Positions 17,936 to 26,111 of a DNA stretch of 64,000 nt are shown here, in pieces. The position numbers and the translations under genes are program-made. The DNA is from Paenibacillus sp. 1_12 (GTDB taxonomy: Bacteria > Bacillota > Bacilli > Paenibacillales > NBRC-103111), in contig NZ_FOTE01000023.1 of NCBI RefSeq assembly GCF_900114475.1, positions 1 to 64,000 of the forward strand, written 5' to 3'. The notes beneath the pieces are model-generated. The model made no database searches. It worked only from the letters and a program-made list of their open reading frames with translations, and had not been told where the DNA came from. Position 1 is the first letter of the stretch; each line of letters starts with the position of its first letter.

Positions 17936-18428
17936 GTTTTCTGGAGCCTTGCCCAACCAAACTATATTATTATCAAAGGAATGTCTAATTGAGGAAGCAA
18001 ATTGCGTACTGATTTTCGCCTTCTATCAAGGTAAATTGGTTTTGGCTAGACATCATTGCCGCGGTTGGGAATTACCTGGAGGGAGTAGGGAGGAAGGTGA
18101 ATCTATCATTCAAACCGTTATTAGGGAGATGTATGAAGAGACTGGAGGAGAACTCGATTCGTTTGAAAGGATTGGACAATATTTAATTTATGAAAAGACC
18201 CGTCTTGTATTTGTGAAAAATATATATATTTCAAAAGTTCGAATACTTAGGGAGTTACCCAATGGATTTGAAACCAATGGATTTGAAACCAATGGTGTAT
18301 GGCTGCTAGATGTAATTCCAAAACAGCTTGAGATAATGAATGATCCCACATTTAGTCCTTTAATGAAGGACAAAGTATATTTGATTGTTTCCGATTGGGT
18401 AAAAGGTCATCGCTTTACCCATTGCTAA
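17925..18428 (+). CDS. NUDIX hydrolase; candidate folate-pathway pyrophosphohydrolase
   Basis: The NUDIX box G-x5-E-x7-REU-x-EE-x-GU is complete: GSREEGE, then SIIQTVI, then REMYEETGG, preceded by WELPGG. The enzyme hydrolyses a nucleoside diphosphate linked to another group, in the cytoplasm. It overlaps the end of pabB and is the third gene behind the ZTP riboswitch, so removal of pyrophosphate from dihydroneopterin triphosphate is a reasonable guess. The start is uncertain: GTG 17925 follows GGTGG, and a TTG at 17913 is also possible. A 15-bp tandem duplication in the gene gives NGFETNGFETNG near the C-terminus. Confidence 0.85.
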   Translation: MNYEFSGALPNQTILLSKECLIEEANCVLIFAFYQGKLVLARHHCRGWELPGGSREEGESIIQTVIREMYEETGGELDSFERIGQYLIYEKTRLVFVKNIYISKVRILRELPNGFETNGFETNGVWLLDVIPKQLEIMNDPTFSPLMKDKVYLIVSDWVKGHRFTHC

Positions 18429-18447
18429 TTACTTATCTTGATCAGAG

Positions 18448-18480
18448 AAGGCTACCGCTCAACCTAAAGGCAGCCTTGTT
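18448..18480 (+). terminator. Weak terminator candidate after the NUDIX gene
   Basis: AAGGCT (18448-18453) and AGCCTT (18472-18477) pair around an 18-base loop, followed by GTT. The stem is short; it may serve both the folate operon and the leftward small ORF. Confidence 0.35.
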
Positions 18481-18584
18481 CATAACATATATCCTTCTTC
18501 CAATATATACGTCCAGTGGCATCTGGCCTTACACTCATGCTACTGTATACAGCGGTATAAAAGGTCGAGGACGTATCTTCCCTT

Positions 18585-18761
18585 TCAAAAGCGAAGTACC
18601 TTGCTGCACATCTCCATCCAGCGCTCTCGTGTTGCAGGATCCGCATATTCGAGATGACATACGAGGGTTTCGAAGTCTTCAAGAGTAAAGTTTTGAATTA
18701 CAGAAACCATGATTCGCTCGTCTTCCACATGGGACAAAAAATGAATCAGTTCGTATCGCAT
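18585..18761 (-). CDS. Unrecognised 58-residue protein downstream of a cobalamin riboswitch
   Basis: I do not recognise this small, acidic, probably helical protein. It begins MRYELIHFLSHVEDERIM and ends WMEMCSKVLRF. It has no membrane segment, one Cys near each of residues 34 and 53, and no known metal or nucleotide motif. Support for it being real: an AAGGAGGA ribosome site lies 7 bases before the ATG, and it is the first ORF after a cobalamin riboswitch and terminator on the same strand (18806-19093). No second gene follows before the end of the folate operon. It may be a B12-responsive small protein, or what is left of a longer operon. Confidence 0.6.
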   Translation of the reverse strand: MRYELIHFLSHVEDERIMVSVIQNFTLEDFETLVCHLEYADPATRERWMEMCSKVLRF

Positions 18762-18805
18762 TCCCTGGTCCTCCTTCACGTAATGCTTCAAATCATTACC
18801 AACCT

Positions 18806-18849
18806 AAAAAGGTGCCTTTCCCAGAGTAAGAAATAGGGAAAGACACCTT
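18806..18849 (-). terminator. Terminator of the leftward cobalamin riboswitch
   Basis: On the minus strand AAGGTGTCTTTCCC pairs with GGGAAAGGCACCTT (one mismatch) and is followed by TTTTAGG. It lies between the B12 aptamer and the 58-residue ORF and is the expected off-state hairpin. Confidence 0.8.
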
Positions 18850-18914
18850 CATTTTGTCAAATGATGGATTGTCTAACACCTCCCTATTTCCCGTAGGTTT
18901 AGCAGTGCTGTTGA

Positions 18915-19093
18915 AACAGGCAGGTCTCCTGGCTATAGGCTTCATCGTCACCAACAGCCTTCCCGATTGAAACTCAACCAGTGGCATCTTGCTGTGACTC
19001 GACCATGACAGTGGCGGGACCGCGTCGGCTTTACACCGAACTTCCCTATTAAGCTAACCTGTATGATCTTGCTGCAGGTAAGCACCTATTTCC
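18915..19093 (-). ncRNA. Cobalamin riboswitch, leftward
   Basis: Read on the minus strand the conserved blocks follow in order: AATAGGGAAGTTCGGTG, then AAGCCGACGCGGTCCCGCCA with CTG, and the B12-box region AGCCAGGAGACCTGCCTG (18917-18934 on the plus strand). This is the adenosylcobalamin/cobalamin aptamer that lowers expression when B12 is plentiful. It faces away from a second, very similar aptamer starting about 280 bases away. Confidence 0.95.
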
Positions 19094-19375
19094 AGTATTC
19101 ATTTGTGAATGTCTAATACCCATAATATCCCAACTTGCTGAGGTATACAAGGATGCAGTCTATTAGAATTATCTTGTTACAGTTGGGACAGCAAAGCATG
19201 TTATCAAAGTACGCTCAGCATAAGCTTTATCCTTACACTGAATGTCCATAATGGGGGCTGGCAACTTAATAAAAATTAGAATACATGAATCAAATCTCGC
19301 TTTGATATTTATATGTGGACAAAATCTGCTATAGGATATAAGATAAGCTTTGATAATTTTATATTATACTAAGTA
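19094..19375. promoter_or_regulatory. Shared promoter interval between two divergent cobalamin riboswitches
   Basis: No ORF of note lies here. Because each aptamer begins at an edge of this 280-base interval, both promoters must lie within it. A TTGATA box and TATACT-like boxes occur near 19350-19370 in very AT-rich DNA, but I cannot choose a definite pair. Confidence 0.45.
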
Positions 19376-19546
19376 AAGGTGTAAGCATACGAATTAGATG
19401 CTTGCTTAATAGGGAAGTTCGGTAGAAACCGACGCGGTCCCACCACTGTAATTGTAGAGCAACTCTTCCATATGGCCACTGTCTTGTGTTTAAGATTGGG
19501 AAGGCGAAGAGAAGCGATGACGCATAAGCCAGGAGACCTGCCTTTA
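19376..19546 (+). ncRNA. Cobalamin riboswitch, rightward
   Basis: AAAGGTG starts the aptamer at 19376, followed by AATAGGGAAGTTCGGTAGAA, CCGACGCGGTCCCACCACTG and the B12 box GCCAGGAGACCTGCC (19528-19542). The core has CCACCACTG rather than the commoner CGCCACTG. It leads the operon of the SLH/DUF4430 protein and ECF transporter and should repress it when cobalamin is abundant. Confidence 0.95.
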
Positions 19547-19640
19547 TTTATTGTATGTTTCTAATTCCTTGGGGGTGGGAATTAGGAACAAAAGTATCTT
19601 CAGCTCGTACTGTTTTAAGCTGTGTATCATTCGTATGTAC

Positions 19641-19674
19641 AAGCCCCTTTTTGAGCAAAGGGGGCTTTTTACGT
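19641..19674 (+). terminator. Terminator/expression platform of the rightward cobalamin riboswitch
   Basis: AAGCCCCTTT and AAAGGGGGCTT pair (one extra G) around a TTGAGC loop and are followed by TTT. About 190 bases then run to the first start codon, more than usual for a simple leader; a second promoter there is possible. Confidence 0.8.
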
Positions 19675-19866
19675 TATTGAGCATATTGTAGGGTGGTAAG
19701 TCAAACAGTTTAGAGCGTTAGTATCAAGATGTTGACACAAAAAAGGCTGGGGAACAAAGAAGACTGGAATTTCACCATGAAAAGATATGTCAAGAGATAC
19801 GGATAGAGGTCTTTATGTCCGTAGTATTTAGCTTGCAAATTAAAATGAATGCTAGGGGATAGGTTT

Positions 19867-22800
19867 ATGAGAAATAAAAATATATTAGCTGTACTGCTCG
19901 TACTTAGTCTTATTTTTTCAATGTTTGCACCGAGCACATTCATTACATATGCTCAGCAATCAGATGCCACCACAGCCAAAACACAGCTGGATAAAAACCT
20001 AGCCTATATTGTCAAGACAGTGGACAATCCCAAATACGGTACGGGTAGCGGGGATTGGTCTGTTTTAACCGTGGCGCGTGCTACGTATACGGTGCCAAGC
20101 GGCTATTATGATATTTACTACAACAACGTCGTAAACAGTGTGACGACATTAATGACAAAGAATAACGGTGTTCTGGATCCGAGCAAAAGCACAGAACATT
20201 CGAGATTGATACTGGGTCTCTCCTCAATCGGCAAGGATGCGCGAAATGTTGCGGGCTATGATATAACCAAGGCACTCGCCGACTATGATTACGTGCTCAA
20301 GCAGGGCATGAATGGTCCCATTTTCGCTCTTATTGCGATGGATACGAAGCGTTACGATTTCCCTACGGTAACAACAGGAAAGACGCAAGCCACCAGAGAC
20401 AATTTGATTAATTATATAGTCAACAATGAAGTCAAAAAAGGTACTGTGGATGCAGGCGGATGGGGGTTGGGAAGCACAACCGCTGATGTCGATATCACCT
20501 CAATGGCGATGCAGGCGCTTGCTCCTTATTATCAGACGCAAGACACTGTAAAATCTGCGGTAGATCGCGCGGTCAATTGGCTTTCAAAAACCCAAAACAC
20601 TTCGGGAAGCTATACTAGCTTCGGGAGTACAAGCAGTGAGAGTCTTGCGCAGGTTGTTACCGCGTTATCCAGCTTGGGTATCGACGCGGCGACAGACTCT
20701 AGATTTATTAAGAACGGCAATTCAGCATTAGGTGCTTTATTGACGTTTGCTTTGCCTGACGGTGGCTTTAAGCATATCTCGACAGGCAAAGTCGATGGCA
20801 TGGCAACCGATCAAGGCACTTATGCCCTTGTGGCATACGATCGTATGGTAAACGGGAAGAACCGTCTCTACGATATGACGGAAACTCCGGATACCGTGAA
20901 ACCGGTATTAACCATACAAGGGTTAACCGATCAGCAGAAGGTAACTAGCCAACAATTGAGCTTCAAAGTAACCGTGACAGACAATGTCAGTCAAGGCATT
21001 GTCCCGAACGTTAAGCTTAACGGAGTCAATGTAACAGGGATTAACGGTGAATACAACGTTAGTCTGACTATGGGAGATAATTTAATAACAGTAATGGCAT
21101 CAGATGCTGCCGGCAATTTGGCTCAGCAAACTTTTTCCGTCAATTATACGCCCACAGCCAAAGCGCAGCTGGATAAAAATCTAGCCTATATTGTCAAGAC
21201 AGTGGACAATCCGAAATTCGGCACGGGTAGCGGGGATTGGTCCGTTCTATCCTTGGCTCGTGCTACGTATACAGTGCCAAGCGGCTATTACGATATTTAC
21301 TACAACAACGTCGTGAACAGTGTGAAGACGTTAATGTCAGAGAATAATGGTGTTCTGCATACAACCAAAAGCACAGAACATTCGAGATTGATACTGGGTC
21401 TCTCCTCCATCGGCAAGGATGCTCGAAATGTTGCGGGCTATGATATAACCAAGGCACTCGCCGACTATGATTACGTGCTCAAGCAGGGCATGAATGGTCC
21501 CATCTATGCTCTTATTGCGATGGATACGAAGCGTTACGATTTCCCTACGGTAACAACAGGAAAGACGCAAGCCACGAGAGACAATTTGATTAATTACATA
21601 GTCAACAATGAAGTCAAAAAAGGTACTGTGGATTCAGGCGGATGGGGATTGGGAAACACAACCGCTGATGTCGATATTACCTCAATGGCGATGCAGGCGC
21701 TTGCTCCTTATTATCAGACGCAAGACACTGTAAAAGCTGCGGTAGATCGCGCGGTCAATTGGCTTTCGAAAACCCAGAACACTTCGGGAAGCTATACTAG
21801 CTTCGGGAGTACAAGCAGTGAGAGTCTTGCGCAGGTTGTTACCGCGTTATCCAGCTTGGGTATCGACGCGGCGACAGACTCTAGATTTATTAAGAATGGC
21901 AATTCAGCATTAGGCGCCTTACTTAAGTTTGCCTTGCCTGACGGTGGCTTTAAGCATATCTCGACAGGCAAAGTCGATGGCATGGCAACCGATCAAGGCG
22001 CTTATGCCCTTGTGGCATACGATCGTATGGTAAACGGTAAAAACCGTCTCTATGATATGACGGATGCACCAAATGTGCCAGATGCGCCAGATGTGCCAGG
22101 TGCGCCGGATACGGTGAAACCGGTATTAACCATACAAGGGTTAACCGATCAGCAGAAGGTAACCAGCCAACAATTGAGCTTCAAAGTAACTGTGACAGAC
22201 AATGTCAGTCAAGGTATTGTCCCGAACGTTAAGCTTAACGGAGTCAATGTAGCAGGGATTAACGGTGAATACACTGTTAGTCTGACTACTGGAAATAATA
22301 CAATAACAGTAACCGCATCAGATGCTGCCGGCAATTTGGCTCAGCAAACTTTTACTGTCAATTATTCGAAAGAGTCACCTCAGCAAGTGATTTCTTTACC
22401 TGATGGTGAAAAGCCGAAAGTAGTTATCCCTAATGATAAACAAGACTATCTCATTGCAGTCAGCACAGCCGATTCTGGTAAGGCAATATCGGTAACAATC
22501 CCTAGGGATATGAGTTCGAAGGTCTTTTTGCAATTGCCAGCAAACGAAAGTCTACCAGAAATCGTTGCTAAAAAAGACGATGTATCTGTCACCATACCTA
22601 AGGGAGCAAGAGTTGTAAGTGGAGACACATCGTCTCTTGAATGGATTACGAACATGGACGGGACGGTTACTTCTCTTCAAGAAAAAGTGAGCGGAATCGT
22701 TCCTGCGGGAAGCAAACTCAATTCTATTGAAAAAGCGATCACCATGGGTGGTAGTGCTGGTGTGGTATTTGACCAATTCATCACCTTGACCTTCTCCGGC

Positions 22801-25038
22801 ATGAAGGGGAAGGATGCTGCGTATATTCAAAATGGAACGGCAATTGCCATTCAAAAGTTTAGTAGCGACTCCGTAGGAGGCGCTAGCGGAAAAAATGAAT
22901 ATGCCTATGACAGTGAAAATGATCTCATCGTCAAAACCAAGCATTTTACCGATTTTGTCGCTTTTGGATCAAGTACAGACCAGACGCCGGGCGGAGGAGG
23001 AGTGGCTCCTCAACCTACTCAGAAAGCAACCTTATCCATTGATAAAACGACAATTAACAAAGGATATGTGATAAGTCCTAAGAGTGTGGAACTACAGACT
23101 GGAGATACAGCGTGGAGTGTGCTGCAAAGAGAGCTTAATGCCAATAGCATCGCTTTCGATTATACATGGAGCAGTGAATATGGCAGTGTTTACGTTCAGT
23201 CGATAGCAGGCGATGGTGAGTTCGATCATGGCAGCGGAAGCGGATGGATGTATAATGTGAATGGAACCTATCCGAACTATGGAGCAAGTTTATACGTCCT
23301 TAAGAATGGTGATAGTGTCCAATGGCGTTATACGACAAACCTGGGATTAGATTTGGGACAAGACAACAGTCCTTGGGATAAACCTACGGAAAAACCTACG
23401 GATCTACCTGCGGATCTACCAACAAGACCATCATCATCAGGCCAATCATCTATCATCAATCCTGAGGATAATGTTCCTATAAATGTTGAGCAAGATCACA
23501 AGGAGTCTGGCGAGGTACAGCAACTTGATTTGAATAAATTGTATACCGATGCCAATTTAATTTCAGCTTGGGCGATTGACGCGATCAGAGAAGCATCTCA
23601 AAAAAGTTTTGTGAGCGGGAGCTACGGTGCCTTCCATCCCAAGACTACAATCACCAGAGCTGAGTTTACCAAAATCCTCGTAGGCATACTTGGGTTAGAT
23701 GTGAATACAGATAAGGCCATAAATTTCAATGATATTTCTCAGGAGGATTGGTTCTATCCTTACGTGAACGCAGCTTATAAAGAAGGGTTCATTTCAGGAT
23801 ACAACGATCAATTTTATCCGGATGACAAACTCACACGTGAGCAAATGGCGGTCATCATTGTCAATGCTCTTGGCATTAAAGCAATTGCGCAGACTCCATC
23901 TATTGAAGATATAGAGGATGTTTCGTCTTGGGCCAAAGAAGCTGTGCAGACGATTGTTGCACATGAGCTCATGTCAGGTTGGGATAATAGATTCCAGCCA
24001 AATGATGCGGTGACCAGAGAAATGGCAGCCGTTGTTGCCATGAGAGCCTATCAGTATAAAAAGGATGATCATCAGCAAACGAATCAGCCGGATCTAGTAA
24101 AGAAGGCTGCCATTGAGAAGCAAATTAACCAGACGGCAGCATTCATGCAGCAAACCGTAACCGATCCGGTGGTAGCTTCGATTGGTGGAGATTGGACCAT
24201 ATTAGGTCTAGCACGTTCCGGCATTCCAGTTCCGGATGCTTATTACGCCAAATATTATGCGAATGTAGAAAAAATATTAAAAGAAAAATCGGGCAAGCTG
24301 CACGCTGTAAAGTATACGGAGTATGACAGGGTTATATTGGGCCTAACTTCAATCGGTAGAAACATTGACCAAGTTGCAGGCTATAACTTAAGAGAATGGC
24401 TCGCCGATTACGATACGTTAATTAAACAAGGTATTAATGGTCCTATCTTTGCGCTTATCGCATTGGATAGTAGATCGTTTGAAATTCCAACAGTTAATAA
24501 CGTTAAGACACAGACAACAAGAGATTTGTTAATCGACTTCATCTTGAAAAGAGAAATCACAGGAGGAGGATGGGCATTAGGCGAGAAAGCGGCTGTTTCG
24601 GACCCGGATATTACGGCAATGGCCATCCAAGGACTCACTCCTTATTACAAAACGAACAAGAACGTACAGGTTGCAGTAGATCGCGCACTTGCCTGGTTAT
24701 CTAAAGCTCAGACTACAGACGGAGGTTATGCCAGTTGGGAATCTACGAACTCCGAAAGCATTGCTCAGGTTATTGTCGCTCTGACTGGCCTAGGGATTAA
24801 TCCGGATACGGACTCAAGATTCATCAAGAATGGCAGCTCGGCTATTGACGCTTTGCTTAGCTTTGCCGCTAAAAATGGAGGCTTCTACCATATAAAACCG
24901 GACGGAGTAGACAATGGTGGCGCCAAACCAGGTGAAGTTGATCTAATGGCCACAGACCAGGCGATGTATGCGCTAGTTGCTTATAATAGATTTCTAAAAG
25001 GACAAACCCGTTTGTATGATATGTCAGATGTCAAATAG
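19867..25038 (+). CDS. Secreted SLH protein with three intrinsic-factor-like barrels and a DUF4430 domain
   Basis: I read this 1723-residue exported protein as a surface cobalamin (or cobinamide) binder. Order: signal peptide (1 to about 31); alpha-barrel 1 (about 37-341); Ig-like domain (342-427); barrel 2 (430-734); short Pro/Asp linker; Ig-like domain (745-833); a beta-rich region (about 835-1045); DUF4430 (about 1052-1161, GSGWMYNVNG-TYPNYG); three SLH repeats (about 1232-1395, with TITRAEF, KLTREQM and AVTREMA); barrel 3 (about 1411-1723). Barrels belong to the prenyltransferase/cobalamin-binding alpha6/alpha6 superfamily; each has a (D)VDITSMAMQAL- or DPDITAMAIQGL-like segment that resembles SVDTxxMAxLAL of intrinsic factor and transcobalamin. 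They lack the DxDD catalytic motif of triterpene cyclases. Human carriers combine one such barrel with one DUF4430-like domain. SLH repeats would bind pyruvylated cell-wall polymer. ATG 19867 follows AGGGGAT by 6 bases. Confidence 0.85.
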   Translation: MRNKNILAVLLVLSLIFSMFAPSTFITYAQQSDATTAKTQLDKNLAYIVKTVDNPKYGTGSGDWSVLTVARATYTVPSGYYDIYYNNVVNSVTTLMTKNNGVLDPSKSTEHSRLILGLSSIGKDARNVAGYDITKALADYDYVLKQGMNGPIFALIAMDTKRYDFPTVTTGKTQATRDNLINYIVNNEVKKGTVDAGGWGLGSTTADVDITSMAMQALAPYYQTQDTVKSAVDRAVNWLSKTQNTSGSYTSFGSTSSESLAQVVTALSSLGIDAATDSRFIKNGNSALGALLTFALPDGGFKHISTGKVDGMATDQGTYALVAYDRMVNGKNRLYDMTETPDTVKPVLTIQGLTDQQKVTSQQLSFKVTVTDNVSQGIVPNVKLNGVNVTGINGEYNVSLTMGDNLITVMASDAAGNLAQQTFSVNYTPTAKAQLDKNLAYIVKTVDNPKFGTGSGDWSVLSLARATYTVPSGYYDIYYNNVVNSVKTLMSENNGVLHTTKSTEHSRLILGLSSIGKDARNVAGYDITKALADYDYVLKQGMNGPIYALIAMDTKRYDFPTVTTGKTQATRDNLINYIVNNEVKKGTVDSGGWGLGNTTADVDITSMAMQALAPYYQTQDTVKAAVDRAVNWLSKTQNTSGSYTSFGSTSSESLAQVVTALSSLGIDAATDSRFIKNGNSALGALLKFALPDGGFKHISTGKVDGMATDQGAYALVAYDRMVNGKNRLYDMTDAPNVPDAPDVPGAPDTVKPVLTIQGLTDQQKVTSQQLSFKVTVTDNVSQGIVPNVKLNGVNVAGINGEYTVSLTTGNNTITVTASDAAGNLAQQTFTVNYSKESPQQVISLPDGEKPKVVIPNDKQDYLIAVSTADSGKAISVTIPRDMSSKVFLQLPANESLPEIVAKKDDVSVTIPKGARVVSGDTSSLEWITNMDGTVTSLQEKVSGIVPAGSKLNSIEKAITMGGSAGVVFDQFITLTFSGMKGKDAAYIQNGTAIAIQKFSSDSVGGASGKNEYAYDSENDLIVKTKHFTDFVAFGSSTDQTPGGGGVAPQPTQKATLSIDKTTINKGYVISPKSVELQTGDTAWSVLQRELNANSIAFDYTWSSEYGSVYVQSIAGDGEFDHGSGSGWMYNVNGTYPNYGASLYVLKNGDSVQWRYTTNLGLDLGQDNSPWDKPTEKPTDLPADLPTRPSSSGQSSIINPEDNVPINVEQDHKESGEVQQLDLNKLYTDANLISAWAIDAIREASQKSFVSGSYGAFHPKTTITRAEFTKILVGILGLDVNTDKAINFNDISQEDWFYPYVNAAYKEGFISGYNDQFYPDDKLTREQMAVIIVNALGIKAIAQTPSIEDIEDVSSWAKEAVQTIVAHELMSGWDNRFQPNDAVTREMAAVVAMRAYQYKKDDHQQTNQPDLVKKAAIEKQINQTAAFMQQTVTDPVVASIGGDWTILGLARSGIPVPDAYYAKYYANVEKILKEKSGKLHAVKYTEYDRVILGLTSIGRNIDQVAGYNLREWLADYDTLIKQGINGPIFALIALDSRSFEIPTVNNVKTQTTRDLLIDFILKREITGGGWALGEKAAVSDPDITAMAIQGLTPYYKTNKNVQVAVDRALAWLSKAQTTDGGYASWESTNSESIAQVIVALTGLGINPDTDSRFIKNGSSAIDALLSFAAKNGGFYHIKPDGVDNGGAKPGEVDLMATDQAMYALVAYNRFLKGQTRLYDMSDVK
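19976..22365 (+). repeat. Direct duplication of a barrel plus Ig-like unit, about 1.18 kb each
   Basis: Bases from about 19976 recur with an offset of 1182 (for example CAGCTGGATAAAAA at 19984 and 21166) through the end of barrel 1. The Ig-like parts recur with an offset of 1218 because a 36-base linker encoding a PDAP/VPDVPGAP-type sequence is present only in the second copy. The two copies are nearly identical at DNA level for long stretches, including silent sites, so the duplication is recent or is kept uniform by gene conversion. Barrel 3 is much more diverged. Confidence 0.9.
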
Positions 25039-25084
25039 ATGGTTAAGTGGATAGAAGAACAAATAGAATGGTAAATATGAAGTG

Positions 25085-25116
25085 ATAAGCAGGGGCAAAA
25101 GCTTGCCCTTGCTTAT
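25085..25116 (+). promoter_or_regulatory. Intercistronic stem-loop
   Basis: ATAAGCAGGGGCAA (25085-25098) pairs with TTGCCCTTGCTTAT (25103-25116) with one mismatch around AAGC. No T tract follows, so it more likely tunes RNA stability or relative expression between the large surface protein and the downstream genes than ends transcription. Confidence 0.55.
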
Positions 25117-25139
25117 TCAATAAGGGTGTGAATATTGAA

Positions 25140-26111
25140 ATGTCGATGAAAAAATGGCTGGTCTTTTTGGGAATTGTCGGCCTCTTAACCTTCGCTTTCT
25201 TTTGGGGCGGGAATAGCCCGAAGAGTTCGAACAAATCGGCAGTAAGCAGCGTAGAATCACAAGCTATCCATATGGTAACTTCAACACCAATTCCAGATAG
25301 GCAGCAAGAAGAAAAACAGGGGGCAATATCCCTTTCGACAGAAGATCCTTATCAGAAGGACACTATCAACCAAACAGATGCTCCTCAGGGAACACAGCCA
25401 GTACAAGAAGCAGTAACGCCTCCTATAGAAAACCTATCTAAGACTGACACGTCTTCGATTGAAACTGATAAGAAACCTGAAAATACCGAATCCCGAGCTT
25501 CAGATAAAACCATTAATCCGCAAACAAATGATCAGCCAGCAGCTGAACCATCTAAACCGGATACATCTACACAACCAGTTGTAGCTTCGAAAGATTCAGA
25601 GCCGAAAAAGGATAAATACTTAACTGACCCCGTACCAGAGGGGAAACCAAAGCCTGTCGAGTGGCAGGATGTAACTATCAATAAGAAAAAAACATTAACA
25701 GCGACATTATCCGTCACCAGTAAAACTATTTTGGACAATATGAGCATTTTCAATAAGGATAAGCTTGAAGTATTGCCAGCCGATGGTGTAATCTATAAGG
25801 CGCAAACCGTCACCTTTTACGAGGGGGAATCTGTATTTAATGTCCTGCTAAGAGAGATGCAGAAAAATAAAATTCATATGGAGTTTACTATGACGCCCAT
25901 TTATAATAGCAATTATATTGAGGGTATCCACAATCTCTATGAGTTTGACTGCGGTGAGCTAAGCGGATGGATGTACAAGGTGAATGGATGGTTTCCTAAT
26001 TATGGGAGCAGTCGCTATATACTGAAAGAAGGCGATGTCATCGATTGGGTCTACACTTGTGATCTAGGGCGCGATGTTGGCGGAGGCAAAGCGGCAGGAG
26101 GAGCAGGGTAA
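25140..26111 (+). CDS. Membrane-tethered DUF4430 protein
   Basis: The N-terminus (MSMKKWLVFLGIVGLLTFAF) is an uncleaved signal anchor or signal peptide without a lipobox. A Ser/Thr/Pro/Lys-rich linker of about 150 residues follows, likely spanning the wall, and then a C-terminal DUF4430 (transcobalamin C-terminal-like) domain at about residues 215-318: ESVFNVLLREM, DCGELSGWMYKVNGWFPNYG and EGDVIDWVYT. Its stop overlaps the start of ecfT. I infer that it receives cobalamin from the SLH protein and presents it to the ECF transporter. The start is uncertain: GTG 25128 is only 2 bases from AAGGG, while ATG 25140 is 14 bases away. Confidence 0.8.
   Translation: MSMKKWLVFLGIVGLLTFAFFWGGNSPKSSNKSAVSSVESQAIHMVTSTPIPDRQQEEKQGAISLSTEDPYQKDTINQTDAPQGTQPVQEAVTPPIENLSKTDTSSIETDKKPENTESRASDKTINPQTNDQPAAEPSKPDTSTQPVVASKDSEPKKDKYLTDPVPEGKPKPVEWQDVTINKKKTLTATLSVTSKTILDNMSIFNKDKLEVLPADGVIYKAQTVTFYEGESVFNVLLREMQKNKIHMEFTMTPIYNSNYIEGIHNLYEFDCGELSGWMYKVNGWFPNYGSSRYILKEGDVIDWVYTCDLGRDVGGGKAAGGAG

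Noticed and set aside
19867-25038. Squalene-hopene or terpene cyclase function for the large protein
   Set aside because: Alpha-barrel repeats are present but no DxDD catalytic motif is seen; it is secreted, SLH-anchored, carries DUF4430 and lies behind a cobalamin riboswitch.
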